Below are positions 41,987-49,441 of a stretch of DNA of 64,000 bases, piece after piece. The position numbers and the translations under genes are program-made. The notes below the pieces were generated by a model. That model made no database searches, had not been told where the DNA came from, and saw only the letters and a list, made by a program, of their open reading frames with translations. The stretch spans positions 62,001 through 126,000 of the forward strand of contig CAYXAA010000001.1 of NCBI GenBank assembly GCA_964462985.1. Reading direction: 5' to 3'. Every line of letters begins with the position of its first letter. Position 1 is the stretch's first letter. This stretch comes from CAYXAA01 sp964462985 (lineage in GTDB: Bacteria > Pseudomonadota > Alphaproteobacteria > Rhizobiales > Stappiaceae).

Positions 41987-42914
41987 CGCCGCCCTCTTGC
42001 GTCGCCGCATTGGGATTATGGCCGTGATCCTGCCGGTGCGCATGGTGATGATCGCAGCCGGCCTCCGTCACCGTTCCGTCGGCATGGCGAACGCGGCCGT
42101 CCGGCAGATGGGTGTGATCGTGTTGGTGCCGATAGACCGCAAGCGTCGCTGCCCCGCGCGCGCCAAACAGGCGGTGGTACTCCGGGCTGGCGGCGACGGT
42201 GTCCGGCGTGCCGCGGCAGCAGACGTGGCCGTTGAGACAGACCACCGTGTCCGTTGCTGCCATGACGACGTGGAGGTCGTGGGAAATGAGCAGAATGCCG
42301 GCGCCGGTGCGATCGCGGATCTGGCTGATCAGATTGTAAAGGGCGACCTCGCCGGTGAAGTCGACGCCCTGAACCGGCTCGTCCAGCACAAGGAGGTCGG
42401 GCCTGCGCAGCATGGCTCTGGCCAGCAGCGCGCGCTGGAACTCGCCGCCCGACAGCGCCTGCACCTCGGCCTTCAACAGGTGACGGATGCCGACGGCCTC
42501 GGCGGCTTCCTCGATCTCGGCCGCTGTCGGCCGGGCGGTCAGACGCATGAGACGCTCGACGGTGAGCGGCAGCGTCCAGTCGATCGCGAGCTTCTGCGGC
42601 ACATAGCCGATGGTCAGCCCGGCCTTGCGCCTGACCGTGCCCTCGTGCGGCTTCAGCACGCCGATCGCGAGCTTCGCCGTCGTGCTCTTGCCCGAACCGT
42701 TCGGGCCGATGAGCGTGACAATCTCGCCGCGGCGGATTGTCAGGTCGACGCCGCGCACGAGCCAGCGGTCGCCGCGCGACACGCCGGCGCCCAGCGCCTC
42801 GATGAGAACGTCTCCGGTCTCCACCGCTCGGGCCGCCACTTCGGATGCGGCCTTCGCCGGGCCCGCTGCGGGCGGGTCGGCAGTGTCCTGGATTGCGGGC
42901 ATGGTCAAGATCAT
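41976..42914 (-). CDS. znuC: zinc ABC transporter ATP-binding protein ZnuC, His-rich tail
   Basis: The 312-residue ATPase has Walker A GPNGSGKSTT, Q-loop IGYVPQKLAIDWTLPLTV, signature LSGGEFQRALLARAML, Walker B LLVLDEPVQGVD and H-loop ISHDLHVV. DEPVQGVD and LPLTVE are typical of ZnuC. A C-terminal extension of about 50 residues is rich in His (YRHQHDHTHLPDGR, DHHHAHRQDHGHN) and could buffer or sense zinc. A leader of about 40 residues precedes the ATPase core; Met5 at 42902 is an alternative start. Confidence 0.94.
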   Translation of the reverse strand: MILTMPAIQDTADPPAAGPAKAASEVAARAVETGDVLIEALGAGVSRGDRWLVRGVDLTIRRGEIVTLIGPNGSGKSTTAKLAIGVLKPHEGTVRRKAGLTIGYVPQKLAIDWTLPLTVERLMRLTARPTAAEIEEAAEAVGIRHLLKAEVQALSGGEFQRALLARAMLRRPDLLVLDEPVQGVDFTGEVALYNLISQIRDRTGAGILLISHDLHVVMAATDTVVCLNGHVCCRGTPDTVAASPEYHRLFGARGAATLAVYRHQHDHTHLPDGRVRHADGTVTEAGCDHHHAHRQDHGHNPNAATQEGGDAR

Positions 42915-43032
42915 CCTTCCATCCGGAGCACCGATCGCCCGGTCTGGCGCCGGCGGCTGCCCATGGCGACGCCGGTGTCTTGGTCCGGGCGCCTCCGGAA
43001 ACGGCCGGCCTCTTGCGCCCCTCTATCCCATA

Positions 43033-43070
43033 CGTTATAGCGTTACGCAAGCGACTGTTATATCATAACA
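43033..43070. promoter_or_regulatory. Zur-box-like palindrome (plus weaker half-matched site) in znuC/znuA promoter
   Basis: TGTTAT-ATC-ATAACA (43056-43070) is a perfect inverted repeat matching the TGTTATA-type Zur consensus. A related site, CGTTATAGCGTTACG (43033-43047), matches it at 10 of 15 positions with centres 23 bp apart, about two helical turns. They lie between divergent znuC and znuA, so one Zur platform could repress both. Confidence 0.8.
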
Positions 43071-43172
43071 CGATCGCGACCGACCTTTCATGCCGGCTCC
43101 GCGTGTCGGATCGCGGTGGCCCGGCCCATCTGTCATTCGGGGCGCGCCGCGCCCCCGAACCGCGGGATCCCC

Positions 43173-44210
43173 ATGATATCCATCCGCTCGCTGCTTCTCG
43201 CCGGCGCCATAATCGCCCAGTCGACCTTCACCTTTGCCGCGGACGCCCCCGCCGTCGTCGCATCGATCAAGCCGGTGCATTCGCTGGTTTCGGCGGTGAT
43301 GGCCGGCGTCGGCGCGCCGGCCCTGATCGTCCAGGGCGGCGGCTCACCGCATACCTATGCGCTGAAGCCTTCCGAAGCCCGGGCGCTGCAACAGGCGGAC
43401 GTGGTGTTCTGGATCGGCCCCGCGCTCGAGGCCTTCCTGGAACGGCCGGTCGAGACGCTGGGGACCGACGCCACCATCGTCACCCTGGGCGATAGCGACG
43501 GCCTGACGAAGCTCGCCTTCCGCGAGGGCGGCCCGTTTGAGGCGCATGACCACGAAAAGGCCGAGCATCATCACGGCGAGGCGGCGCAGGAGGAAGGGCA
43601 CGGCCATGGCGGCGAGCATGTTCACACGGACGAAAAAGAACATGCACACGGGGACGGCGAGGTCCGTGAGCACGGGCATGGCCATGGCGGCACCGACATG
43701 CACCTCTGGCTCGACCCGGAGAATGCCAAGGTGATGGCCGGGCGCATCGCGGCGGCGCTCGCGGCGGCCGACCCGGATCATGCCGCCACCTATGCCGCCA
43801 ACGCCGAAGCCCTTCAAGCCAGGCTCGACGCGCTGAAGGCCGAGATCGCAGATGAGCTCGCGCCGGTCAGGGACCGTCCCTTCGTCGTGTTCCACGACGC
43901 CTATCGCTATTTCGAGAATCGCTTCGGCGTGACGGCGGTCGGCTCGATCACCGTCAGCCCCGAGGCTGCGCCCGGTGCCCAGCGTCTTCGCGACATCCAC
44001 GACAAGATCGGCCGGCTCGGCGCGGCCTGCGTGTTCGCCGAACCGCAGTTCGAGCCAAAGCTGATTGCGGTGGTGACGGAAGGCACCGATGCCCGCGCCG
44101 GCGTGCTCGATCCGCTGGGTGCCGAGCTCGCGGACGGACCCGACCTCTACTTCGAGCTGATCCGGGCCATGGCGACGTCGCTGAAGCAGTGCCTCGGCGA
44201 GCCAGGCTGA
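43173..44210 (+). CDS. znuA: periplasmic zinc-binding protein ZnuA
   Basis: The start is the ATG at 43173 (MISIRSLLLAG), giving 345 residues with a signal peptide ending near TFAADAP. It is a cluster A-I binding protein: VVASIKPVHSLVSAVMAGVG, GGSPHTYALKPSEARALQQADVVFWIG with the first zinc-ligand His. Residues about 125-170 form a His/Asp/Glu-rich loop (HDHEKAEHHHGE, GHGHGGEHVH, HGHGHGGTDMH) typical of ZnuA. Further ligands are His in DMHLWLDPENA and VFHDAYRYFE. It is divergent from znuC. Confidence 0.95.
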   Translation: MISIRSLLLAGAIIAQSTFTFAADAPAVVASIKPVHSLVSAVMAGVGAPALIVQGGGSPHTYALKPSEARALQQADVVFWIGPALEAFLERPVETLGTDATIVTLGDSDGLTKLAFREGGPFEAHDHEKAEHHHGEAAQEEGHGHGGEHVHTDEKEHAHGDGEVREHGHGHGGTDMHLWLDPENAKVMAGRIAAALAAADPDHAATYAANAEALQARLDALKAEIADELAPVRDRPFVVFHDAYRYFENRFGVTAVGSITVSPEAAPGAQRLRDIHDKIGRLGAACVFAEPQFEPKLIAVVTEGTDARAGVLDPLGAELADGPDLYFELIRAMATSLKQCLGEPG

Positions 44211-44252
44211 GGCGCCTTTCCTCGCCGTCTCGCGCCACCCGCCCGGTCGACC

Positions 44253-45314
44253 CTACTTGGGATCGAACCGGACCGGGACGGTGAAGGTCATGGAGCCTCT
44301 TTTCATTGCGTCGGGAAAGGCGGGCATCGGCGCCGCGCGGGCAATCATCGCCAGCACCTCCTGGTCGAGCACCGCGTGTCCCGACGAGCCGACGATGCTG
44401 CTCGACGAGACCTGGCCGGAGCGCGACACGGTGAAGCGAAGCGTTACTGTTCCGCCGATCCGCGCCCGCTCGGCCGCGCGCGGATAGCGCTTTGCCCGCT
44501 GGAGCTTGCGCAAGACCTGCCCCTGATAATTGGTCAGAGCGGCGCGCCCCTCCTCGGCGCTTCTGCTCCTTCCCGTGCCGGTCTCCGAGGCCGACGTTCG
44601 TGCCGTCACGCGCTCGCCGCCGCGCCGGCTGTTTTCCTCGGCGCCGCGCCGCTGCCGCGACACTTGGTTGACCGGCCGCTCGCGGCGCTCGGTTACCGGT
44701 GGCCGGCTCTTGAAGGATGCGGGAACCTCGGGCTTGAGCGTAGGAACCGGTACCGCATCCTCGACAGCCTCCACATCGTTGGGCTCAACGGGCTCAACGG
44801 CAGTCGGCTCGACAGCCGCGACCACGGTTTCAGCTTCTGGTTCGGACGTACTCTCCTCAACGACCGGATCCACCTTTGCCGGTTCAACCGGGGCCGCGAC
44901 CTGCGGCGCCGGCGCAACCGGTGCCAGGACGGACGGGGCAATCGCGTTAACCGGTGTCTCCTGCGTCACGCCCGGTTGGGCCGGCGCGGCTTCGACCTCC
45001 GGGACCGCCACCGGCCGTTGCGCCGCCACCGGCGTCGGCGGGACCGGTTCGCGCCGCGTCGCCGTTTCCACGGGCGGAGCGACGACCTCGCGCGGCGGGA
45101 CCGGTTCCGCCACGGGAAGCGGCTCTTCGACGGCCTCGGTCGCCGTCTCTGTGCCGGCAACCAAGTCGTGGAGCGAGCCGACCACGGTCACACCGCCGCC
45201 GGCCGACGCCTCGATCAGGGTCTCCTCCGGCTGCGCGGCAAACAGCGCCGACCCAACGAAATGCAGACCCAGCGACAGTGCGAGAGCACCTGCGAGAAGA
45301 TGCTTCTCCCTCAT
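44253..45314 (-). CDS. tonB: energy transducer TonB
   Basis: The 353-residue protein has a short cytoplasmic start, one membrane anchor (HLLAGALALSLGLHFVGSALFAA) and a long periplasmic linker (about 60-200) rich in Pro, Val and Glu. A basic region (RPPVTERRERPVN) precedes the C-terminal TonB domain (YPRAAERARIGGTVTLRFTVSRSGQV, then VLDQEVLAMIARAAPMPAFP). Linker length is enough to span the periplasm to receptors such as HmuR. It ends the exbB-exbD-exbD-tonB operon under a RirA-like operator and converges on znuA with 42 bp between. Confidence 0.94.
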   Translation of the reverse strand: MREKHLLAGALALSLGLHFVGSALFAAQPEETLIEASAGGGVTVVGSLHDLVAGTETATEAVEEPLPVAEPVPPREVVAPPVETATRREPVPPTPVAAQRPVAVPEVEAAPAQPGVTQETPVNAIAPSVLAPVAPAPQVAAPVEPAKVDPVVEESTSEPEAETVVAAVEPTAVEPVEPNDVEAVEDAVPVPTLKPEVPASFKSRPPVTERRERPVNQVSRQRRGAEENSRRGGERVTARTSASETGTGRSRSAEEGRAALTNYQGQVLRKLQRAKRYPRAAERARIGGTVTLRFTVSRSGQVSSSSIVGSSGHAVLDQEVLAMIARAAPMPAFPDAMKRGSMTFTVPVRFDPK

Positions 45315-45324
45315 GGCCGGCGCC

Positions 45325-45723
45325 TCACTGACTTGCGCGGCGCGTGATCAGCACCGCCTCGCCGAGACCGGCCTCCGACAGCCTTGCCAGCACCGCGTTG
45401 AGCTCCGAGGCGGGCAGCGCACCATCTGCCGCCAGCTTGAAGGGCTCGCCGTTGCTGTCGCCGGACCGGATCGTCTCGGCCACCGCCTCGATGCTGGTCT
45501 CGGCGTCGCCGATGTAAAGGCGTCCGTCGCGATCGATCACCAGCGCGCCGGTCGAGCGCACCCGCTCGTCCTCGGCAAGGCTTTGGGGCGGCGCGATGCG
45601 CCTTGCATCGTCGCGCGCAATCGAACCGGCGAACAGGAAGAAGATCAGCATCAGGAACACGACGTTGATCAGCGGGATCGTGTTTTCCGGAAGGACCCGC
45701 CGCGGCTTGCGCTTCAGTCTCAT
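45325..45723 (-). CDS. exbD: ExbD/TolR family biopolymer transport protein (second copy)
   Basis: The 132-residue protein has one N-terminal membrane helix with the ExbD pattern PLINVVFLMLIFFLFAGS, but the Asp that carries protons (L-x-D-V in ExbD) is replaced by Asn (LINVVF). The periplasmic domain (GALVIDRDGRLYIGD, ALPASELNAVLARL) is normal. With the paralogue just upstream retaining Asp, this copy may be the inactive partner of a heteromeric ExbD dimer. It overlaps that paralogue by 4 bp. Confidence 0.9.
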   Translation of the reverse strand: MRLKRKPRRVLPENTIPLINVVFLMLIFFLFAGSIARDDARRIAPPQSLAEDERVRSTGALVIDRDGRLYIGDAETSIEAVAETIRSGDSNGEPFKLAADGALPASELNAVLARLSEAGLGEAVLITRRASQ

Positions 45724-46109
45724 CTTCGGCCCGCTCCCGTCACCACCACGGTGGCCAGCCCTGCACCGCGCACGCGCTCGAGCGCGGAGACGAGGTGCTG
45801 GACCTGTGCGTCGGGTCCCGACCAGATCGCAACCGTCTTCCCGTCCTGCTCCACCAGTTCGGACAGACGTGCGGCAAGATCCTCGGAGGTCACGGCACGG
45901 CCGTTCAGGTCCATGCGCTCGCCGTCATGCACGCGGAGCAGTGCCGGACGAACGGCCGCTCCGCCCCCGGCAGCACCCGATGTCAACGGCACCGTCTGAT
46001 AGCGCGAGAAGCTGGAAGCCAGCATGAAGAACAGCAGCAGCAGAAAGATCACATCGATCAGCGACGTCAGCCCCACGGAGCGACGGCGGACGACCTTCTC
46101 AAAGCGCAT
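45720..46109 (-). CDS. exbD: ExbD/TolR family biopolymer transport protein (first copy)
   Basis: The start is the ATG at 46109 (MRFEKVVRRRSVGL), giving 129 residues. The single membrane helix has the functional proton-path Asp in LTSLIDVIFLLLLFFMLASSF. The periplasmic part contains LLRVHDGERMDLNGRAV and SELVEQDGKTVAIWSGPDAQ. It starts inside the end of exbB (11-bp overlap). ExbB-ExbD harvests the proton motive force for TonB. Confidence 0.92.
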   Translation of the reverse strand: MRFEKVVRRRSVGLTSLIDVIFLLLLFFMLASSFSRYQTVPLTSGAAGGGAAVRPALLRVHDGERMDLNGRAVTSEDLAARLSELVEQDGKTVAIWSGPDAQVQHLVSALERVRGAGLATVVVTGAGRR

Positions 46110-46821
46110 GGCTCCGCTCGCCCTTGTGCGTCGGGATCGGCACCACTTTGCCGGAGACGCGCTCCGTCGGAGCGCCAGAGAAGAAGGCGAGCACAGCCTC
46201 TTCCATCGCCGACTGCTCACGCTCGATCCGGCCGTCGCACCAGCCGACGAAGGCAGAGGCGGGAATGGCGACGGCAAGACCGACGGCGGTGGTCAGCAGC
46301 GCGACCCAGATGCCGCCGGCGAGCACGGATGGATCGACCGCGGCACCGGCCTGCTGCATCGCCCGGAACGCCTCGATCATGCCAAGGACGGTGCCGAACA
46401 GACCGATCAACGGCGCGGTCTGGGCGATCATGTCGAGCGGGCGCAGGAAGCGGCGCAGCCGCGCCGAACGGTTGAGGCAGACGCGCTCGATATCCTCGCG
46501 CAGCCGCTGCTCCGAGGCGCCGGAGACGGTAGCGCCGCGCATCAAGAGCGCGACCACTTCACCGAGCACCGAGCGGTCGCGCGCCACGGCGGCGGCAGCC
46601 TCCTCACGCCGGCCGTCGATCCAAAGGGCGAGCGCCTTTTTCGCCCGGCCATGCCGGCCGATGCCGAGCAGCGCGAACTGAGCGAGCTTGGCGAGCGCCA
46701 GAGCCAGGGCGAACACCGAGAGGCTTAGCAAAATGACGACCACCGGCCCGCCCTGTTCGACGAGGTCGGCGAGCGGGGCAGCCCAGGTGGTGAGGTCTGT
46801 CGAAGAATCCATTAGGGGCAT
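46099..46821 (-). CDS. exbB: ExbB family proton channel protein (MotA/TolQ/ExbB)
   Basis: The 240-residue protein has three membrane segments: VVVILLSLSVFALALALAKLAQF near the N-terminus, and PLIGLFGTVLGMIEAFRAMQQ plus GGIWVALLTTAVGLAVAIPASAFVGW in the conserved core. These are the MotA/TolQ/ExbB proton-channel motifs. ATG 46821 or 46812 could be the start. It lies 6 bp after the periplasmic protein gene and overlaps exbD. Confidence 0.93.
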   Translation of the reverse strand: MPLMDSSTDLTTWAAPLADLVEQGGPVVVILLSLSVFALALALAKLAQFALLGIGRHGRAKKALALWIDGRREEAAAAVARDRSVLGEVVALLMRGATVSGASEQRLREDIERVCLNRSARLRRFLRPLDMIAQTAPLIGLFGTVLGMIEAFRAMQQAGAAVDPSVLAGGIWVALLTTAVGLAVAIPASAFVGWCDGRIEREQSAMEEAVLAFFSGAPTERVSGKVVPIPTHKGERSHAL

Positions 46822-46827
46822 CTCATG

Positions 46828-47241
46828 TCAGAGTGCGAGGTCGATGGCGGTGCGGGTCGACACCTTTAGGCGGGACAGACAGGCGGCGGGGTCGACGCCC
46901 TCGCCCTTGCAGGCGCGCACGTCGTTGACGAGCAGCGACGAGATCGCGCCGCAGTCGATCCGCCCGACGTCGTACTGCCGGACTCGGGTCTTGCCCTGCG
47001 GCAGCGCTCCGATATCGACCGCGGCGTAGTCGGCGACACCCCCCGAGCCGTCGAACACCACGAGGTCGAGACCGAATTCCGAAAGGGCGGTGGCGAGATC
47101 GTTGCGCACGACCATGGTGACGCGGCAGGCGCCGCCCACCGTCTCGGCGCCATTGAGCTGCACCGAGATCGCTTCGTCGGCCGCAAGGACCGGGGTTGCG
47201 AAGGCCAGAGGAGCCGCAAGGATCACCGACGCCAAGCGCAT
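46828..47241 (-). CDS. periplasmic protein leading the exb-tonB operon
   Basis: The start is the ATG at 47241; 137 residues. A Sec signal peptide (MRLASVILAAPLAFATPVLAA) precedes a soluble beta-rich domain with four Cys: GACRVTMVVRN, IDCGAISSLL, VRACKGEG and PAACLSRLKV, suited to two disulfides. I do not recognise the family by name; similar small exported proteins occur beside exbB in rhizobia. It is the first gene after the iron-responsive promoter, so it is probably made under iron limitation. A role in the TonB system or haem handling is inference. Confidence 0.8.
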   Translation of the reverse strand: MRLASVILAAPLAFATPVLAADEAISVQLNGAETVGGACRVTMVVRNDLATALSEFGLDLVVFDGSGGVADYAAVDIGALPQGKTRVRQYDVGRIDCGAISSLLVNDVRACKGEGVDPAACLSRLKVSTRTAIDLAL

Positions 47242-47327
47242 GACGGCCTTTCCCTTTCCGGTTCGGGACGGATGGCCGGCGCCAAGCATTTGCGAGGACG
47301 TCCTGCTGGCGGCCAGCCGTTAAAACA

Positions 47328-47361
47328 TGACCGCTATACTCACCTTTTGAGGCGAAGACAA
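47328..47361 (-). promoter_or_regulatory. exb-tonB promoter with RirA operator (IRO) over the -10
   Basis: On the minus strand, TTGTCT (47361-47356) and TATAGC (47338-47333) are separated by exactly 17 bp. The -10 lies inside TGA-CCGCTATAC-TCA (47328-47342), a match to the RirA operator core TGA-N9-TCA. The operon's first ATG is about 87 bp downstream. Repression by RirA in iron-replete cells is the expected outcome. Confidence 0.7.
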
Positions 47362-47438
47362 CCGTCCGCAGCACCTTTGTGATGTCGGAGTGGCAGCGGT
47401 CGCCGCGGCATTTGGCGCGCGGCGCCCTGGGTCTGTCG

Positions 47439-48419
47439 CTACTGCGCCCGCTTGAGCGCCAGGTCATTGCGGCTGGTCACCCACACCAGCCCCTTCTGCA
47501 GCAGGATGAAGGCAAAAAGCAACACACCGATGACGATCTTGGTCCACCAGCTCGACAGGGAGCCGTCGAAGATGATGTAGGTCTGGATCAGGCCCATGAT
47601 CAGGACACCGATCAGCGTGCCCAGGACGAAGCCGCTGCCGCCGGTGAGCAGTGTGCCGCCGATGACGACCGCCGCGATCGCGTCAAGCTCGACGCCGACG
47701 GTGGCAAGCGAATAGCCGGCCGAGGTGTAGATCGAAAACACGATACCGGAAAGCCCGGCAAGAAAGCCTGAGAGCGCGTAGATCTGCACGGTGGTGCGTC
47801 CGACCGGAACGCCCATCAGCCGGGCCGTGGCGGCGCCGCCGCCAAGAGCGTAGACGTTGGTACCGAATTTCGTGCGATGCGCCAGCACCATACCGGCAAC
47901 GACCACCAGCAGCATCATACCGCCGATCAGCGTGAGCCGACCCTTGCCCGGCATCAGCCAATAGAGCCTTTGCAGCGTGTCGTAAAAGTCGTGGTCGATC
48001 GGCACAGAATCGATCGACAGCACGAAGGCCATTCCGCGGGCGAGGAACATGCCCGCCAGAGTGACGATAAAGGCCGGCATCTCGAGCAGGTGGATGATCG
48101 CGCCCATGGCGGCACCGAACAGCGTGGTGACGGCAAGCAGCAGGGCGAAGACGGCAAGCGGATGCAGCCCGGTGTCGCGCAGGAGCACGGCGATGAAGAC
48201 ACCGGAAAAGGCGATCACCGAGCCGATCGACAGATCGATTCCGCCCGACAGGATGACGAAGGTCATGCCGACCGCGGCGATTCCGAGAAAGGCATTGTCG
48301 GTCAGAAGATTGCCGATCACCCGAGTGGAGAGCATCGTCGGGAACTGCGCGTAGCACAGGGCGTAGGCGAGGATGAAGATAATTACGGTCGCGATCAGCG
48401 GCAGGGTGCGCGCGTTCAT
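47439..48419 (-). CDS. yjfF: galactofuranose-type ABC permease YjfF
   Basis: The 326-residue permease is of the sugar BPD_transp_2 (RbsC-like) group with about nine membrane segments. Conserved segments are FLGIAAVGMTFVILSGGIDLSIGSVIAFSGV and AVVIGGTLLTGGSGFVLGTLIGVLIMGLIQTYIIF, and the four-gene order matches the E. coli ytfQRT-yjfF galactofuranose importer. It overlaps the upstream permease by 4 bp and ends the operon. Confidence 0.88.
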   Translation of the reverse strand: MNARTLPLIATVIIFILAYALCYAQFPTMLSTRVIGNLLTDNAFLGIAAVGMTFVILSGGIDLSIGSVIAFSGVFIAVLLRDTGLHPLAVFALLLAVTTLFGAAMGAIIHLLEMPAFIVTLAGMFLARGMAFVLSIDSVPIDHDFYDTLQRLYWLMPGKGRLTLIGGMMLLVVVAGMVLAHRTKFGTNVYALGGGAATARLMGVPVGRTTVQIYALSGFLAGLSGIVFSIYTSAGYSLATVGVELDAIAAVVIGGTLLTGGSGFVLGTLIGVLIMGLIQTYIIFDGSLSSWWTKIVIGVLLFAFILLQKGLVWVTSRNDLALKRAQ

Positions 48420-49441
48420 TGGGTCACGGTCTCCGCCTTGCGGGATGCCGCCGGCTTTTCACGCCGGAAGAAGAACACGGCCGATTGCACCGCCGGCGAC
48501 TGCAGCACGAGAATGACAAGAACGATCACGGCCTTGATGACCAGGTTGAATTCCGGTGGGAAGCCGGAGAGCAGGATGCCGGTATTGATGGCCTGGATCG
48601 TCATCGCACCGATCAGCGAGGCGAGGATGGAGAAACGGCCCCCGAGCAGCGAGGTGCCGCCGATGACGACGGCGAGAATGGCGTCGAGCTCGAGCCACAG
48701 CCCGGCATTGTTGGCATCCGCCCCCTTGATGTCGGCGGCGGCGATGACGCCTGCAAGCGCGGCGCAAAGCCCCGAAGTCATGTAGACCGCGATCAGAAGC
48801 ACCCGGGTGTTGATGCCTGCCAGGGTGCTGGCCCGCAGATTGACGCCGAGCGACTCGATCAGGAGGCCGAGCGCCGTTCGGCGCACAACCAGGGTGACCG
48901 CCGCCCCGGCGGCGAACCAGATCAGCACCGGCATCGGCACGGTAAGAAAGGCGCCGGCGCCGATAAAGGTCAGCCCCGGGTCGGTGAAGGTCAGAATCGC
49001 CCCCTCGGTGATGAGCTGGGCGATGCCGCGCCCGGCCACCATCAGGATCAGGGTCGCGACGATCGGCTGGATCCCGAGCACGGCGACCAGCAGGCCGTTC
49101 CACAGGCCACAGGCGAGGCCGGCGGCGAGCGCCAGCATCAAGGTCACGGGCAGCCCGAGGCCGGCGCCGATCGCCTTTGCCGCCACGGCGCCGCAGATCG
49201 CCATGACGGCCCCGACCGACAGGTCGATGCCGCGCGTGGCGATCACCAGCGTCATGCCGATTGCCAGCAGGGCGACCGGCGCGCCGCGGTTCAAGATGTC
49301 GATCGTGCTGCCGTAGAGCCGACCGCCGGCGAGGCTGACGTTGAAAAAGCCCGGAAACAGCGCCGCAATCACCGCGAGCACGACCGCCAGGGTGATCAGC
49401 TGCGGCGCAACACGGCGGAGAAAGGTTCTGGCCCCGCTCAT
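48416..49441 (-). CDS. ytfT: galactofuranose-type ABC permease YtfT
   Basis: The 341-residue sugar permease has APVALLAIGMTLVIATRGIDLSVGAVMAICGAVAAKAIG in the N-terminal third and ILAVVIGGTSLLGGRFSILASLIGAMTIQAINTGIL in the C-terminal third. It forms the channel with YjfF. Its start overlaps the end of the ATPase gene by 4 bp. Confidence 0.9.
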   Translation of the reverse strand: MSGARTFLRRVAPQLITLAVVLAVIAALFPGFFNVSLAGGRLYGSTIDILNRGAPVALLAIGMTLVIATRGIDLSVGAVMAICGAVAAKAIGAGLGLPVTLMLALAAGLACGLWNGLLVAVLGIQPIVATLILMVAGRGIAQLITEGAILTFTDPGLTFIGAGAFLTVPMPVLIWFAAGAAVTLVVRRTALGLLIESLGVNLRASTLAGINTRVLLIAVYMTSGLCAALAGVIAAADIKGADANNAGLWLELDAILAVVIGGTSLLGGRFSILASLIGAMTIQAINTGILLSGFPPEFNLVIKAVIVLVILVLQSPAVQSAVFFFRREKPAASRKAETVTQ

